Positions 39,964 to 50,116 of a stretch of DNA of 51,939 nucleotides are shown here, piece after piece. Position 1 is the first letter of the stretch, and the number at the start of each line of letters is the position of its first letter. The position numbers and the translations under genes were made by a program. Source of the stretch: Desulfatibacillum sp. (GTDB taxonomy: Bacteria > Desulfobacterota > Desulfobacteria > Desulfobacterales > SpSt-501); contig DYEU01000011.1 of NCBI GenBank assembly GCA_020725555.1, positions 1 through 51,939 on the forward strand. Direction: 5' to 3'. The notes beneath the pieces were generated by a model. The model was given only the letters and a program-made list of their open reading frames with translations. It searched no databases and was not told the origin of the DNA.

Positions 39964-41838
39964 TCAGAAGTCGTTGAACTCCTCGTGCTCCAGGGGAATC
40001 CTCTGCTCGGCCCGGCTTGCCGGACGCACCGCCGCCGCCTGCTTCGCCTTCGCTTTCGCGGTGTTCGGCCCGGAAGCCCGTTTTCCCTGCTCCGCCGCGG
40101 CCTCAGGGGCGGCGTTCGCCGCCGGCCCGGCCGCCTTGTTGCCGCCGATCAGGTCGAGCAGCCGGCCGACCATCTCCTGCATGTGCGAGGCCTGGGAGGA
40201 GAGCTCGACGGCCGCCGCCGAGGTCTCCTCGGCGTGGGCCGCGTTCTGCTGAGTCACCTTGTCCATGTCACCCACGGCCTTGTTGATCTGGTCGACACCC
40301 TGGGACTGCTCGCGTGAAGCGGCTGCGATCTCGGCCAGGAGATCGGCGACCTTGCCGGCGCTCTGGACGACCCGCGAGAAGGATTCGCGCGTTTCGGTCA
40401 TCAACTCCGCCCCGCCCTTCACCTTCTTCACCGTGCCCTCGATCAGGGCGGCGGTGTTCCGCGCCGACTCGGCGGCGCGCATGGCGAGGTTGCGCACCTC
40501 GTCGGCGACGACGGCGAAACCCGCGCCCGCCTCCCCGGCCCGGGCCGCCTCCACGGCGGCGTTCAGGGCGAGGAGATTGGTCTGGAAGGCGATCTCGTCG
40601 ATCGTCTTGACGATCTTCTGGGTCTCCTCGCTTGCCTTCTGGATCTCCTCCATCGAGCCGGAGAGCTTTTCCATGGAGCCGTTCGCCTCGCCCACAAGCT
40701 GCGCCACCTGCTTCATCAGGCCGTCGGCCTGGGCGGCGTTCTCGGCGTTGTGCTTCGTCATGGAGGCCATCTCCTCGAGGGAGGAGGAGGTCTCCTCGAT
40801 CGCGGCGGCCTGCTCGGAGGCGCCGTCGGAGAGCATCTTGCTCGTGCCCGAAACCTGCGCCGAAACGCTCGCCACCCGGCCCGTGCTGTCGGCCAAGCCG
40901 CCGCTCACGCGCTGGATGGGCCCGGCGATCGAGCGGGCGATGAAAAAGGCGGCCAGCGTCATGAGCCCGATCACGGCCGCGACCAGGGCGGCGACGGTCA
41001 CGATCATGTCGCGCCGCGCCTGGATGACCGTGTCGCGGTCTTTGCCGATGAAAAACATGCCCACGATCTTTCCCTCCAGGTCGCGGATGGGCCAGTAGCT
41101 CGTGTTGTACTCGCGCTCCAGAATGCGGTTGACGTCCTGGAAGGTTTTTCCCTGGCGGAGCACGGTTTCGATCACCGCGGGGTTGTCCATGCGCGTGCCG
41201 ACGGCCCGCTTGCCCTCGCGGACGATGGTGGTCGAGACCCGCGTGTCCCCGTGGAAGAGCGTGCATTCCACCCCGAGGACCTCCTTCACCCGGTCGACGA
41301 ACCGCGTATCCCCCGAGAGATCGATCCCGGCGGTCACGGAGCCGATGACGGCGTTTGCGCTGCGGACCGGGTGCCCGGCGCGCATCGAGAACTTGACGAC
41401 CGTGCCCTCCTCGATGCCCGCGGTCGCCTCGCCGGCAAGCGCTTTCTTGACGTTCAGCTGATTGAGCACGGAATCGCCCTGTTTCTCCGAATGGCCCCGC
41501 GCCAGCACCTTCCCGTCCGGGCCGGCCACGGTGAGAACCTGGATGCCCCCCGAGGCAAGCGCCGCCTTGGCGATCTTCCGCAGCGACTCGCCGTCCCCGG
41601 CTTTGACGGCCTCCACGACATCGGGCCGGGAGGCGAACTGGAAGGCCGCCTCGCGGCAGCGTTCCCGCTGGGCTTCCATCTGCTCCTGCGCGGCGCGCGA
41701 AAACTTTTGCACATCCTGCTGCGCCTGCCGCTCGAAGCCGCGGAGCAGCATGAACGAGGAAATGACCGCCGCGCTGCTTCCGATCACCACCGAGACAACC
41801 ACCGCCGAAACGATGCGCTTGGACAACGAAACCTTCAT
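39964..41838 (-). CDS. Methyl-accepting chemotaxis protein with Cache-type sensor
   Basis: 624-residue receptor. A first membrane helix (about 9-32: [21 protein letters not shown]), a periplasmic Cache-like domain ([38 protein letters not shown]), a second helix near 270-292, a HAMP-like linker and a complete signalling domain are present. The hairpin tip reads [20 protein letters not shown]. The C terminus ends EHEEFNDF after an Ala/Lys-rich tail, resembling acidic-aromatic tethers for the methylation enzymes. ATG at 41838 follows GGGAGGGAAGG. The ligand is unknown. Confidence 0.92.
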   Translation of the reverse strand: MKVSLSKRIVSAVVVSVVIGSSAAVISSFMLLRGFERQAQQDVQKFSRAAQEQMEAQRERCREAAFQFASRPDVVEAVKAGDGESLRKIAKAALASGGIQVLTVAGPDGKVLARGHSEKQGDSVLNQLNVKKALAGEATAGIEEGTVVKFSMRAGHPVRSANAVIGSVTAGIDLSGDTRFVDRVKEVLGVECTLFHGDTRVSTTIVREGKRAVGTRMDNPAVIETVLRQGKTFQDVNRILEREYNTSYWPIRDLEGKIVGMFFIGKDRDTVIQARRDMIVTVAALVAAVIGLMTLAAFFIARSIAGPIQRVSGGLADSTGRVASVSAQVSGTSKMLSDGASEQAAAIEETSSSLEEMASMTKHNAENAAQADGLMKQVAQLVGEANGSMEKLSGSMEEIQKASEETQKIVKTIDEIAFQTNLLALNAAVEAARAGEAGAGFAVVADEVRNLAMRAAESARNTAALIEGTVKKVKGGAELMTETRESFSRVVQSAGKVADLLAEIAAASREQSQGVDQINKAVGDMDKVTQQNAAHAEETSAAAVELSSQASHMQEMVGRLLDLIGGNKAAGPAANAAPEAAAEQGKRASGPNTAKAKAKQAAAVRPASRAEQRIPLEHEEFNDF

Positions 41839-41988
41839 GACCTTCCCTCCCAAAAGACGGCCGCAGCCGATTTTTCTCCTGCTCCCTCTCGGCGCCCCCC
41901 CTCCGGGGAGGCGACGGCGAGGCCCCCTAGGTCCGGTATCGGCACCCGGGCGCCAGGACTTGACGGGGGTACGCCGCCGGGCAAGGCC

Positions 41989-42017
41989 CTTGCCCCGAGC
42001 CGCAATCGCCTTTAGGA
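41989..42017 (+). promoter_or_regulatory. Possible lemA promoter
   Basis: TTGCCC (41989-41994) and TAGGAT (42012-42017) are separated by 17 bases, four matches to the consensus in each. The start would fall near 42024, about 58 bases before the lemA ATG. Confidence 0.35.
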
Positions 42018-42081
42018 TCGGCGGCAGCCGGCCGATAGCATGCGGAAAGCCCGCTCCGGCCGGGAACCGGGAGGAGAAGCG

Positions 42082-42642
42082 ATGCTTTGGCCCGTCGTCT
42101 TCGCCGCCGCCTTGGCGGCCGTCCTTGGGATCTACGCGATCGTTCTCTACAACCGCCTCGTCCGGCTGCGGAACACGGGGGATGCGGCCTGGGCGGACAT
42201 CGACGTCCACCTGAAAAAACGGCGCGATCTCGTCCCCAACTTGGTCGAGACGGTGAAGGGCTACGCCGGCCACGAGCGGGCGCTGCTCGAGAAGGTGACC
42301 GCGGCCCGGGCCCAGGCCCTGCAGGCCACCGGACCGGCCGAAACCGCGCGTGCCGAGGGCGGTCTCGCCCGCACCCTGAAGAGCCTCTTCGCCGTGGCCG
42401 AGTCCTACCCGGACCTCAAGGCGAACCGGAACTTTCTCGAGCTCCAGCAGCAGCTCCGGGAGATCGAAGACGGCATCGAGGCGGCCCGGCGCTATTACAA
42501 CGCCGTCGTGCGCGATCTGAACACCGCCATCGAGCAGTTCCCGGCGAACCTCCTCGCCGGCCGGCTGGGTTTCGGCCGCCGCGAGTTCTTCGAGCTCGAG
42601 GCCCCCGCCGAGGAGCGAAAACCCGTCGCCGTGGCATTCTGA
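42082..42642 (+). CDS. lemA: LemA family protein
   Basis: 186-residue LemA protein: an N-terminal transmembrane helix (about 2-22) followed by a long helical cytoplasmic or periplasmic domain. Signature segments are [42 protein letters not shown] and [23 protein letters not shown] at 42082 is chosen because GGGAGGAG lies eight bases upstream; the open frame to 42040 is not needed. It is followed 14 bases later by the DUF2207 protein, a usual partner. Function unclear; membrane-associated. Confidence 0.94.
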   Translation: MLWPVVFAAALAAVLGIYAIVLYNRLVRLRNTGDAAWADIDVHLKKRRDLVPNLVETVKGYAGHERALLEKVTAARAQALQATGPAETARAEGGLARTLKSLFAVAESYPDLKANRNFLELQQQLREIEDGIEAARRYYNAVVRDLNTAIEQFPANLLAGRLGFGRREFFELEAPAEERKPVAVAF

Positions 42643-42656
42643 GGGGGCACCCCGCG

Positions 42657-44636
42657 ATGGACCCCGCGCACCCCTGCTCCTGCCGGGCCCCGTCGGGCCC
42701 CTCGGCCCGCATCGCCCGGAGCCTTGCCGGGATGCTTCTCGCGCTCCTTCTGGCAGGCCCCGCCTGCGCCGTGGAGGAGCGCATCCTCTCCTTCGAAAGC
42801 CGCATCACGGTCGAGACCGGGGGCGGCCTGATTGTGGCCGAGACGATCCGGGTGCACGCCACCGGGGAGAAGATCCGCCGCGGCATCTATCGCGATTTTC
42901 CGACCCGCTACCGCGACCGCGCGGGCGGCCGCCGCACCGTCGCCTTCGAGGTGCTCGAAGCCTCCCGCAACGGGGCGGCCGAAGACTGGCACACCGAGCG
43001 CCTGGCCAACGGCGTGCGCGTCTACCTCGGCCACAAGGACCGCCGCATCCCCCCCGGCGAGCACACCTACCGGCTGGTCTACCGCACCGACCGCCAGCTC
43101 GGGTTTTTCGAAACCCACGATGAGCTCTACTGGAACGTCACCGGCAACGGCTGGGAGTTCCCGATCGACCAGGCCGTCGCCCGGGTCGTCCTGCCCGCGA
43201 CCGTCCCCGAGTTCCTTCTCCTGGAAGCCTACACCGGTCCCCAGGGCGCCCGGGGGACGGATTCCACGAGCACGGTCGGCTCCCGCGGCGAGGCCCTCTT
43301 TCGCACAACGCGGCCGCTCGCCCCCCGCGAGGGGTTGACGATCGTGGTCGGCTGGCCGAAAGGCCACGTCCGGGCGCCCACGGGCACTGACGAGGCCCTG
43401 CGCCTGCTGCAAGACAACCTGGAGCTCCCGGTCGCGGCCGCGGGGCTCGCCGTGATCCTCTTCTTCTACCTTTCCGTCTGGCGCGCCGTCGGCAAGGACC
43501 CGGACAAAGGCGTCATCGTTCCCCGCTACACCCCGCCCGCGGGTCTCTCGCCCGCCGCCGTGCGCTTCATCTCCCGCATGGGCTGGGACGATGGGGTGTT
43601 CGCCTCCGGTCTCCTCAACCTCGCGGTCAAGGGGCACCTGACGATTGAAGAGGGGCGCAGCGGATTCCGCCTGCTCCGCAACGCCGGCGGCAAGGAGCCC
43701 CCGAGCGCCGACGAGGCGATCGTGCTGGCGCAGCTTTTCGGCGGCAAGGCCCAGGCGGTGGAGATCGACCGCGAGCACCGCCCCGCCATCGCCGCGGCCC
43801 GCGGCGCCCTGCAGTCGTCGCTGCGGGGGGCCTTCGAAAAAACGCATTTCGTCATAAACCGCGGCGCCTTTCTCACCGGGGCGGCGATTTCCCTTGCGGC
43901 CGTGGGCGCCTGCTTTCTCACCGCGCTCTCCCAGCCGGAGGTGATCTTCCTTGGGGCCTGGCTCTCCGTCTGGAGCGTGGGGGTCTTCTTCCTCCTCCAG
44001 CGGACGGCGGCCCTCTGGCGGGCCCTCTTCGTCGGCCGCCAGGGCCTGCAACGGGCGATCGGCCACCTGGTCGCGGCGCTTCTCATGACCCTCTTTTCGC
44101 TTCCGTTTCTCGCCGGGGAAGGCTTCGCCCTGTGGATGCTCGCCGAGCACGCGACGGTGCTCGCCGCCTTTCCGGTGCTCGCCGCGGCCGTCAACCTGCT
44201 CTTTTTCCACCTCCTCAAAGCCCCCACCCTCCTCGGCCGCCGCCTCCTCGACCAGATCGAGGGGTTCCGCGCCTTTCTCGCCGCCACCGAGGCCGACCGC
44301 CTCGAGCGGCTCGCCCCCGAAGGCCGCACGCCGGCGCTCTTCGAGAAATACCTGCCTTACGCGCTCGCCCTGGGCGTGGAAAACCGCTGGGCGGAAAAGT
44401 TCACCGACGTTCTCGCCGCGGCCGGCCAAACGGCGGGGAAGCATGCCTATCGCCCCTCGTGGTATTCGGGCGCTTCCTGGGACGGGTCGGCCCCCGGCGA
44501 TTTCGCCGGCGCTCTCGGCGCTTCCCTGAGCGGGGCGATCGCCTCGGCCTCGACCGCCCCCGGCTCGAGCTCGGGCGGGGGCGGCGGGGGCTCCTCGGGT
44601 GGCGGCGGGGGAGGAGGGGGAGGAGGGGGCTGGTAG
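42657..44636 (+). CDS. DUF2207 membrane protein with Gly/Ser-rich C terminus
   Basis: 659 residues. A signal peptide ([17 protein letters not shown], about 24-40) is followed by an extracytoplasmic DUF2207 region ([51 protein letters not shown]), a membrane helix near 265-283, a cytoplasmic part ([20 protein letters not shown]), two or more further helices, and a low-complexity Ser/Gly tail ending in Trp. This tail is typical of the family and probably aids membrane or surface placement. It is co-directional with lemA. Function unknown. Confidence 0.9.
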   Translation: MDPAHPCSCRAPSGPSARIARSLAGMLLALLLAGPACAVEERILSFESRITVETGGGLIVAETIRVHATGEKIRRGIYRDFPTRYRDRAGGRRTVAFEVLEASRNGAAEDWHTERLANGVRVYLGHKDRRIPPGEHTYRLVYRTDRQLGFFETHDELYWNVTGNGWEFPIDQAVARVVLPATVPEFLLLEAYTGPQGARGTDSTSTVGSRGEALFRTTRPLAPREGLTIVVGWPKGHVRAPTGTDEALRLLQDNLELPVAAAGLAVILFFYLSVWRAVGKDPDKGVIVPRYTPPAGLSPAAVRFISRMGWDDGVFASGLLNLAVKGHLTIEEGRSGFRLLRNAGGKEPPSADEAIVLAQLFGGKAQAVEIDREHRPAIAAARGALQSSLRGAFEKTHFVINRGAFLTGAAISLAAVGACFLTALSQPEVIFLGAWLSVWSVGVFFLLQRTAALWRALFVGRQGLQRAIGHLVAALLMTLFSLPFLAGEGFALWMLAEHATVLAAFPVLAAAVNLLFFHLLKAPTLLGRRLLDQIEGFRAFLAATEADRLERLAPEGRTPALFEKYLPYALALGVENRWAEKFTDVLAAAGQTAGKHAYRPSWYSGASWDGSAPGDFAGALGASLSGAIASASTAPGSSSGGGGGGSSGGGGGGGGGGGW

Positions 44637-44653
44637 CCTACAGGGGGGGCGGG

Positions 44654-44682
44654 TTGCGCTTTTTTCGTCTTTCTGCTGTTAT
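44654..44682 (+). promoter_or_regulatory. Promoter of the DsrE-like gene and following operon
   Basis: TTGCGC (44654-44659) and TGTTAT (44677-44682) are separated by 17 bases in an AT-rich patch. The start near 44689 gives a leader of about 47 bases and an AAGGAGG ribosome binding site before the ATG at 44736. Confidence 0.5.
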
Positions 44683-44735
44683 CCCCGTCGATCGCCGGGT
44701 GACCGAAACCGGCCGACCCCGAAGGAGGCTTCCCC

Positions 44736-45095
44736 ATGAACCGCCGTGTCCTCGTCGTCCTCTCCTGCGGCACCGACAACCCCAACCGCGCCACCCGCGC
44801 GCTCTTCTTCGCGATGACCGCCCGGAAGAAGGGGCTGGACTGCACGGTCTTTCTCCTGGATGAGGGGGTCTACCTCGCCCAGCGCGGCATCGCCGAGCAC
44901 CTCCAGGCGGCGACCGGCGATTCCGCGGCCGACCACCTGCTCTACCTCCAGGAGTACGAGGTGCCCATCCTCGTCTGCACGCCCTGCGCGGTGACCCGCC
45001 GGATCACCCCTGAAGACCTCGTGCCCGGCGCCCGCATGGCCAAGGGCGAGGAGCTGATCGAGCTTGCGCTCGAGAGCACCGTCCTCAGCTTCTGA
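44736..45095 (+). CDS. DsrE-like small protein
   Basis: 119-residue DsrE/YchN-type alpha-beta protein. VLVVLSCGTDNPNRATRALFFA and KKGLDCTVFLLDEGVYLA are the first strand-helix pairs, and ILVCTPCAVTR with two cysteines is at the later active-site position of the sulfur-relay family. Partner DsrF/DsrH genes are absent, so a sulfur-transfer role is uncertain. AAGGAGG precedes the ATG. It is followed by a YihY-family gene 25 bases later. Confidence 0.88.
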   Translation: MNRRVLVVLSCGTDNPNRATRALFFAMTARKKGLDCTVFLLDEGVYLAQRGIAEHLQAATGDSAADHLLYLQEYEVPILVCTPCAVTRRITPEDLVPGARMAKGEELIELALESTVLSF

Positions 45096-45120
45096 GGCAG
45101 AACACGCTACGGAGGAGGCC

Positions 45121-46503
45121 TTGGCTCTGCAAAAACGGCTGGGGCGCGTAAGGGACTTCTTCGCCGAGGAGATCTGGCGGCCCGGGAGCGGCGACGGGCT
45201 TTCACGCCCCCGGGCCCTTTTCTACCGCCTTCTTCGGATCGTCTCGACCGCCTTGCGCGAGTTTGTCGCCGACCAGGGCACGCTCCGCGCCTCGGCCCTC
45301 ACCTTCTACAGCCTCCTTTCCATCGTGCCCCTCTTCGCCGTGCTCTTCGGGATCGCCAAGGGCTTCGGCCTGGAGAAAACGCTCGAGAAGCGGCTGGTCG
45401 AGCAACTCGCCGGCCAGGAGGAGGCGCTCGAGCGGATCCTCGGCTTCGCCCGCAATCTTCTGGAAAACGTCCGCGGCGGGCTGATCGCGGGGGTGGGGGT
45501 CCTGGTGATGTTCTGGTCGGCGGTCAAGGTGATGCGGCAAATCGAGTCCGCCCTGAACGCCATGTGGGAGGTGAAGAGGCCGCGCCGCCTCGCCCGCCGC
45601 TTCGCCGACTACCTCGCCGTGCTCCTGTGCGCCCCGCTTCTCTTTCTTGCCGCCGGCAGCGCGAGCGTCGTTGCCGGCGCCCAGTTCGAGGCCCTCGCGG
45701 CGCGCTTCGCGGCGCTGGCGGCCTTCGGCCCCCTCGTTCAGGCCGCATTGCGCCTCATGCCGCTGGCGTTGATGTGGGCGCTCTTCGCCTTGTTCTACAA
45801 GGCGATGCCGAACACCCCCGTCCGCCTCTCCTCGGCCTCCTGCGGCGCAGCCGTGGCGGCCGTTCTCTATCTCGCCGTCCAGTGGCTCATCATCGATCTG
45901 CAAGTCGGGGTGGCCGAGAAAAACGCGATCTACGGGAGCTTCGCCGCCGTCCCCCTCTTTCTGGTCTGGATGCAGGCGAGCTGGATGATTTTTCTCTTCG
46001 GTGCCGAAATCACCTATGCCTGCGAGCACAGCGACGGCGGCGGAGGGCTTCCGCGCGGGGGCCGGTTGACGAGCGCCGCCCAGCGAAAAATCGCCGCCTG
46101 CTGCCTCGCCCGCGCCGCGGCCCTGCGCTTTGAGGCGGGGGAAGGCCCCGGCGATCTCCGCGGGCTCGCCGCCGCCGCGGGGCTCCCGCTCCGGGCGGCC
46201 CGCGAGGCAGCCGTCGCCCTGACGGAGGCGGGGATCCTCTGCGAGACGGCCGCGCCCGCAGGCGAGGCCCCGCGTTTGCTCCCGGCCCTCGACCCGCGTC
46301 TGCTCACCCTCGAGCGCGTCTGCACCGCGCTCGACTGCGGCAGCCGCGCCGCGCCGGCGCCTGCCGCCCTGCCGGGCACAGAGGCGGACCGCGTGCACCG
46401 GGCCCTCGAGCGCTTTCGCGCCGCCGCGGCGAATCTGCCGCAGAACCTCCCCCTGACCGCGATCCCATCGCCCCCCGGGGAATCTTTAGGAGAACGACCA
46501 TGA
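45121..46503 (+). CDS. YihY family membrane protein with C-terminal winged-helix-like domain
   Basis: 460 residues from a TTG start at 45121, which has a strong ACGGAGGAGG site; the longer frame overlaps the DsrE-like gene and is rejected. Residues about 45-300 carry six membrane helices with the YihY landmarks LRASALTFYSLLSIVPLFAVLFG and YGSFAAVPLFLVWMQASWMIFLFGAEI. Residues about 315-415 are soluble, resembling a winged helix (DLRGLAAAAGLPLRAAREAAVALTEAGIL). This extension occurs in some bacterial YihY proteins. The family, once thought to contain ribonuclease BN, has no confirmed function. Its stop overlaps the flavin reductase start (ATGA). Confidence 0.88.
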   Translation: MALQKRLGRVRDFFAEEIWRPGSGDGLSRPRALFYRLLRIVSTALREFVADQGTLRASALTFYSLLSIVPLFAVLFGIAKGFGLEKTLEKRLVEQLAGQEEALERILGFARNLLENVRGGLIAGVGVLVMFWSAVKVMRQIESALNAMWEVKRPRRLARRFADYLAVLLCAPLLFLAAGSASVVAGAQFEALAARFAALAAFGPLVQAALRLMPLALMWALFALFYKAMPNTPVRLSSASCGAAVAAVLYLAVQWLIIDLQVGVAEKNAIYGSFAAVPLFLVWMQASWMIFLFGAEITYACEHSDGGGGLPRGGRLTSAAQRKIAACCLARAAALRFEAGEGPGDLRGLAAAAGLPLRAAREAAVALTEAGILCETAAPAGEAPRLLPALDPRLLTLERVCTALDCGSRAAPAPAALPGTEADRVHRALERFRAAAANLPQNLPLTAIPSPPGESLGERP

Positions 46504-47150
46504 CCCGCAAGCCCGCCTCCGGCCCCCGCCGGCGGAAAGCGCCGGCCGCACCCGGCCCACCCCCCAAGCGCGCCTGGAAACCGGGAAACCTCCTGGCCCC
46601 GGTGCCCGTGGTGCTGGTCAGCTGCGGCGGAAGCCGCGGCTTTCCGGCGAACCTCATCACCATCGCCTGGGTCGGCACGGTCTGCTCCGAGCCGCCCATG
46701 CTCGGGATCGCCGTGCGTCCCGAGCGGTTCTCCTACCCCATCCTGCGCAAGACCGGCGAGTTCGTCGTCAACCTGCCGGGCCGGGAGCTGGCCCGCCACG
46801 TGGACTGGTGCGGGGTGAAATCCGGCCGCGACGTCGACAAGTTCCGCGAAACGGGGCTCACCCCACTGCCGGCGACGCGGGTCTCCTGCCCCCTCGTCGC
46901 CGAGTGCCCGGTGAACCTCGAGTGCCGGGTCACGAAAACGCTCGCCCTCGGCTCGCACACCCTCTTTCTCGCCGAAATTCTCGCCGTCCAGGTGAGCGCT
47001 GCGCTGCTCGATGCGAAGGGCCGGCTCGCCCTCGAGAACGCGGGCCTGATGGCTTACGTGCACGGCGAGTATGCGGCCCTGGGGCCGACGATCGGCCGCT
47101 TCGGCTTCTCGGTCCGCAAGGGCACGGCCGCCCGGCGCAAGCGGGGCTGA
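46500..47150 (+). CDS. Flavin reductase family protein (FMN-binding split barrel)
   Basis: 216-residue split-barrel flavoprotein. A basic Pro-rich N terminus (residues 1-28) precedes the domain, beginning NLLAPVPVVLVSCGG, with NLITIAWVGTVCSEPPMLGIAV, SYPILRKTGEFVVNLP and ECRVTKTLALGSHTLFLAEI. Members bind FMN and act as NAD(P)H:flavin oxidoreductases or electron carriers; the electron donor is unknown. AGGAG lies seven bases before the ATG, which overlaps the YihY stop. Confidence 0.9.
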   Translation: MTRKPASGPRRRKAPAAPGPPPKRAWKPGNLLAPVPVVLVSCGGSRGFPANLITIAWVGTVCSEPPMLGIAVRPERFSYPILRKTGEFVVNLPGRELARHVDWCGVKSGRDVDKFRETGLTPLPATRVSCPLVAECPVNLECRVTKTLALGSHTLFLAEILAVQVSAALLDAKGRLALENAGLMAYVHGEYAALGPTIGRFGFSVRKGTAARRKRG

Positions 47151-47175
47151 GCCGCCTCGGAGGAACGGCACCGTG

Positions 47176-49881
47176 ATGGAGGAAACAGGGGAAGAGGCGT
47201 TGGGGCGCTTTTTTGCCGAGGCGCCCGTTCCGATGCTCCTGGTGAACGCGGAGACGGGAACGATCGCGCAGGCGAACGCCGCGGCCTGCCGCCTGTACGG
47301 CTGGAGCGCGGAGGCGCTGAAGGCGATGGCCTTCGAGGAGTTGTCCGCGGATCGGGGAGAGACGGGCAACGCCGCGGGGGGCGGCTTGTCCCCCGGCCGC
47401 GCCACGATCGGCCGCCACCGGCTGGCGGACGGCTCCTCGATCGCGGTCGAGGTCGCCGTCGCCCGCCTCCGGCGGCAGGGAAAAGACTTTCTTTGCGTGA
47501 TCGTCCACGACGCGGGGGGCCGCGTAGCGGCTGAGACCCGGCTCGCCGAGAGCGAGCGCCGGCTCGCCACCCTCATGGCGAATCTGCCGGGCATGGCCTA
47601 CCGTTGCCGCAACGACCCCTCCTGGACCATGGAATTTGTCAGCACGGGATGCCTTCCCCTCACGGGGCATCCCCCGGAGGATCTCCTCGGCAATGCCCGC
47701 GTCAGCTACGCCGAGCTCATCCACCCCGAGGACCGCCGGCACGTCTGGGTCGGCGTGCAGGAGGCGCTCGCGCGGCAAGGCCCCTTTCAGCTCACCTACC
47801 GCATCCGCACCGCGCGGGGCGAGGAAAAGTGGGTCTGGGAGGCCGGCCAGGGGGTCTTCGACCCCTCCGGCCGCTGCCTGGCGATCGAGGGGTTCATCAC
47901 CGACGTCACCCAGCGCCTGAAGGCCGAGGAGGCGCTGCGGCAAAGCGAGGAAAAATTCCGCCTCGCCTTTCGCACGAGCCCCGATGCGATCAACCTGAAC
48001 CGGCTCACCGACGGCCTCTTTCTCGACATCAACGAGGGGTTCACCCGGCTTACGGGATACAGCCGGGAAGAGACCCTCGGGAAGACCTCGCTCGAGCTCG
48101 ACATCTGGAACGACCCCGCCGACCGGCAACGGCTCCTGGAGGGCCTGCGGCGCGAGGGGCACGTGGAAAACCTGGAAGCCCGCTTCCGCCGAAAAGACGG
48201 ATCGACCGGGATCGGGCTCATGTCGGCGCAGGTGTTCAAGCTCCAGGGAGAGGAGGTGATCCTCTCCATCACGCGCGACATCACCCGGCTGCGCGAGATC
48301 GACGCGCAGCTCAAGGAGGCCGAGCGCAAGTACCGCGAGCTCGCGGAGTTTCTCCCCCAGGGGATTTTCGAAATCGACGCCGACGGCAATCTCCTCTACC
48401 TCAACCAGAAGGGACATGCCCTGTTCGGCTACCAGCCGGCCGACCTCGCCTCGGGCTTCCAGGTGTTGGAGGCCTTTTCCCCGGCCGACCGCGAGCGTGT
48501 CCGGGCGGACATCCGCAGGGTTGTCGCCGGCCAAAAGATCGACCCCCCCGAGTACACCGCCCTCCGCAAAGACGGGACCCCGTTTCCGGTGAGGATCCTG
48601 GCCGGAAGCATCCTCCGGGAGGAAATCCCGGTCGGCGTCCGCGGGGTCGTGATCGACCTGACCGACATCCGCCGGGCGGAGGAGGACCGCAAACGCCTGG
48701 AAACGCAGCTTCAGCAGGCGCAGAAGATGGAGGCGATCGGGACGCTGGCCGGCGGGGTGGCCCACGACTTCAACAACATCCTCGCCGTCATCATCGGCAA
48801 CGCCAACCTGCTTGAGCTCTCCGAGAGCCTCTCCGCAGCCGACCGCGGCTGTCTCCGCCAGATCCTCGCCGCATCGGTCCGCGCGCGCGATCTCGTGAGG
48901 CAGATCCTCGCCTTCAGCCGCCGCGGCACCCAGGAAAAGATCCTCGTCAACCTCAAGCCCGTGGTCAAGGAAACCGCCCAGTTCCTCAAATCCACCCTGC
49001 CCTCCGCGATCGAGATCCGCGAGGCCATCGCCGCCGATCTACCGCCGGTCATGGCCGACCCCACCCAGATGCAGCAGGTGCTCATGAACCTCTGCACCAA
49101 CGCCGCCCACGCCATGGAGGGGACGCCGACGCGGCGGCTCGGCATCCGGCTCGATGCGGTCAGACTCTCCGAGGAGGAGTTGCGTTTCGAACCCGACATC
49201 GAGGCCGGGCACTTCGTGCGCCTTGCCGTGTCCGACAGCGGCTGCGGCATCGATCCCCGCATCCGCGAGCGCATCTTCGAGCCCTACTTCACGACCAAGC
49301 CCGCCGGCAAGGGCACCGGACTCGGCCTCTCCGTGGTCCATGGCATCGTGCGCCACCACGGCGGATTCATCCGGGTCGAAAGCGAACCCGGCCTCGGGAC
49401 GGAGATCCAGGTTTTCCTGCCCGCCGCCCGTCCGCTCGCGACCGATGCGCCCCATCCCGCCGCCCCGGTCGCGATCCCGCACGGCGAGGGAGTGGTCCTG
49501 TTCGTGGACGACGAGCCCGCCCTCGCGGAGATGGGCCTGCAGATGCTTTCCTGCATCGGCTACACGCCCGAGATCCGCACAAGCCCCCTCGAGGCCCTGG
49601 AGGCCTTCCGCGCCCATCCCCGGCGCTACTGCGCCGTCGTCACCGACCTGAGCATGCCGCAGATGAACGGCATCCAGCTCGCACGCCGCCTGAGGGAGAT
49701 CCACCCCGGCATCCCCGTCGCTCTCTGCACCGGCTTCAGCGACCCGGGCGCCGAGGTTAGGGCCCGCGCCGCGGGGGTGGCCGCTTTTCTCTACAAACCC
49801 CTCACCCTGGCCGACCTGGCAAACGCCCTGAAAACGCTCCTTGAAGAGGAAAACCGCCGGCTGCCGCCGCAAGGATCGTGA
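47176..49881 (+). CDS. Hybrid sensor histidine kinase with four PAS domains and a receiver
   Basis: 901-residue soluble kinase with no membrane helix. Four PAS/PAC units occupy roughly 8-120, 130-255, 256-385 and 386-510 (NAETGTIAQANAAACRLYGWS; DADGNLLYLNQKGHALFGY). The HisKA phosphoacceptor is His530 in [13 protein letters not shown], followed by HATPase with an N box (NLCTNAAHAM), G1 (SDSGCGI), F box (IFEPYFTTK) and G2 (GTGLGLSVVHGI), and a C-terminal receiver with Asp824 (VVTDLSMPQMNG). The HDFNN form is common in PAS kinases with long phosphorelays. GTG at 47173 is an alternative start; GGAGG precedes both. Confidence 0.92.
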   Translation: MEETGEEALGRFFAEAPVPMLLVNAETGTIAQANAAACRLYGWSAEALKAMAFEELSADRGETGNAAGGGLSPGRATIGRHRLADGSSIAVEVAVARLRRQGKDFLCVIVHDAGGRVAAETRLAESERRLATLMANLPGMAYRCRNDPSWTMEFVSTGCLPLTGHPPEDLLGNARVSYAELIHPEDRRHVWVGVQEALARQGPFQLTYRIRTARGEEKWVWEAGQGVFDPSGRCLAIEGFITDVTQRLKAEEALRQSEEKFRLAFRTSPDAINLNRLTDGLFLDINEGFTRLTGYSREETLGKTSLELDIWNDPADRQRLLEGLRREGHVENLEARFRRKDGSTGIGLMSAQVFKLQGEEVILSITRDITRLREIDAQLKEAERKYRELAEFLPQGIFEIDADGNLLYLNQKGHALFGYQPADLASGFQVLEAFSPADRERVRADIRRVVAGQKIDPPEYTALRKDGTPFPVRILAGSILREEIPVGVRGVVIDLTDIRRAEEDRKRLETQLQQAQKMEAIGTLAGGVAHDFNNILAVIIGNANLLELSESLSAADRGCLRQILAASVRARDLVRQILAFSRRGTQEKILVNLKPVVKETAQFLKSTLPSAIEIREAIAADLPPVMADPTQMQQVLMNLCTNAAHAMEGTPTRRLGIRLDAVRLSEEELRFEPDIEAGHFVRLAVSDSGCGIDPRIRERIFEPYFTTKPAGKGTGLGLSVVHGIVRHHGGFIRVESEPGLGTEIQVFLPAARPLATDAPHPAAPVAIPHGEGVVLFVDDEPALAEMGLQMLSCIGYTPEIRTSPLEALEAFRAHPRRYCAVVTDLSMPQMNGIQLARRLREIHPGIPVALCTGFSDPGAEVRARAAGVAAFLYKPLTLADLANALKTLLEEENRRLPPQGS
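48712..48803 (+). repeat. Near-identical kinase-core repeat, copy 1
   Basis: The 92 bases encoding the HisKA start ([15 protein letters not shown] then [12 protein letters not shown]) recur at 51848-51939 in the next kinase. I count two differences, a G/C and an A/G change. The match extends to the end of the window, so the full repeat may be longer. Confidence 0.85.
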
Positions 49882-50116
49882 GAACCCCGATCCCCCCGGA
49901 AGCCCGCCCCTCTCCTGCCCATCCGCAGAGGCGGCCCGCCTGCCATCCCCCGGTGCCGTTGCCTCCCCCCTCAAGTTTGCCCGCCGGGGGATCGATACCG
50001 CTATCGGAGAGGGCTCGGCCGGCCCGCATCGGCCGGTCGTCTCCCCTGCGTTCCGTCTATCATCCCCTCTGGCCGGGAGTGCGGACGGCAAGCTCCCCGC
50101 AAGGAGGTAACGTGCA

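Noticed and set aside
41839-42081. Sigma-54 promoter for the chemoreceptor
   Set aside because: On the minus strand TGGCGC is followed by TGCC, but the GG and GC dinucleotides are one base off the required spacing.
44560-44640. Gly/Ser-rich repeat at the end of the DUF2207 gene as a tandem repeat element
   Set aside because: It is a low-complexity protein tail (GGC/GGA codons) usual for the family, not a genomic repeat.
49882-50116. Promoter of the second kinase
   Set aside because: TATCAT at 50058-50063 matches a -10 well, but no acceptable -35 exists at the right distance. The CGATA-ccgc-TATCG palindrome near 49993 is too short to call an operator.
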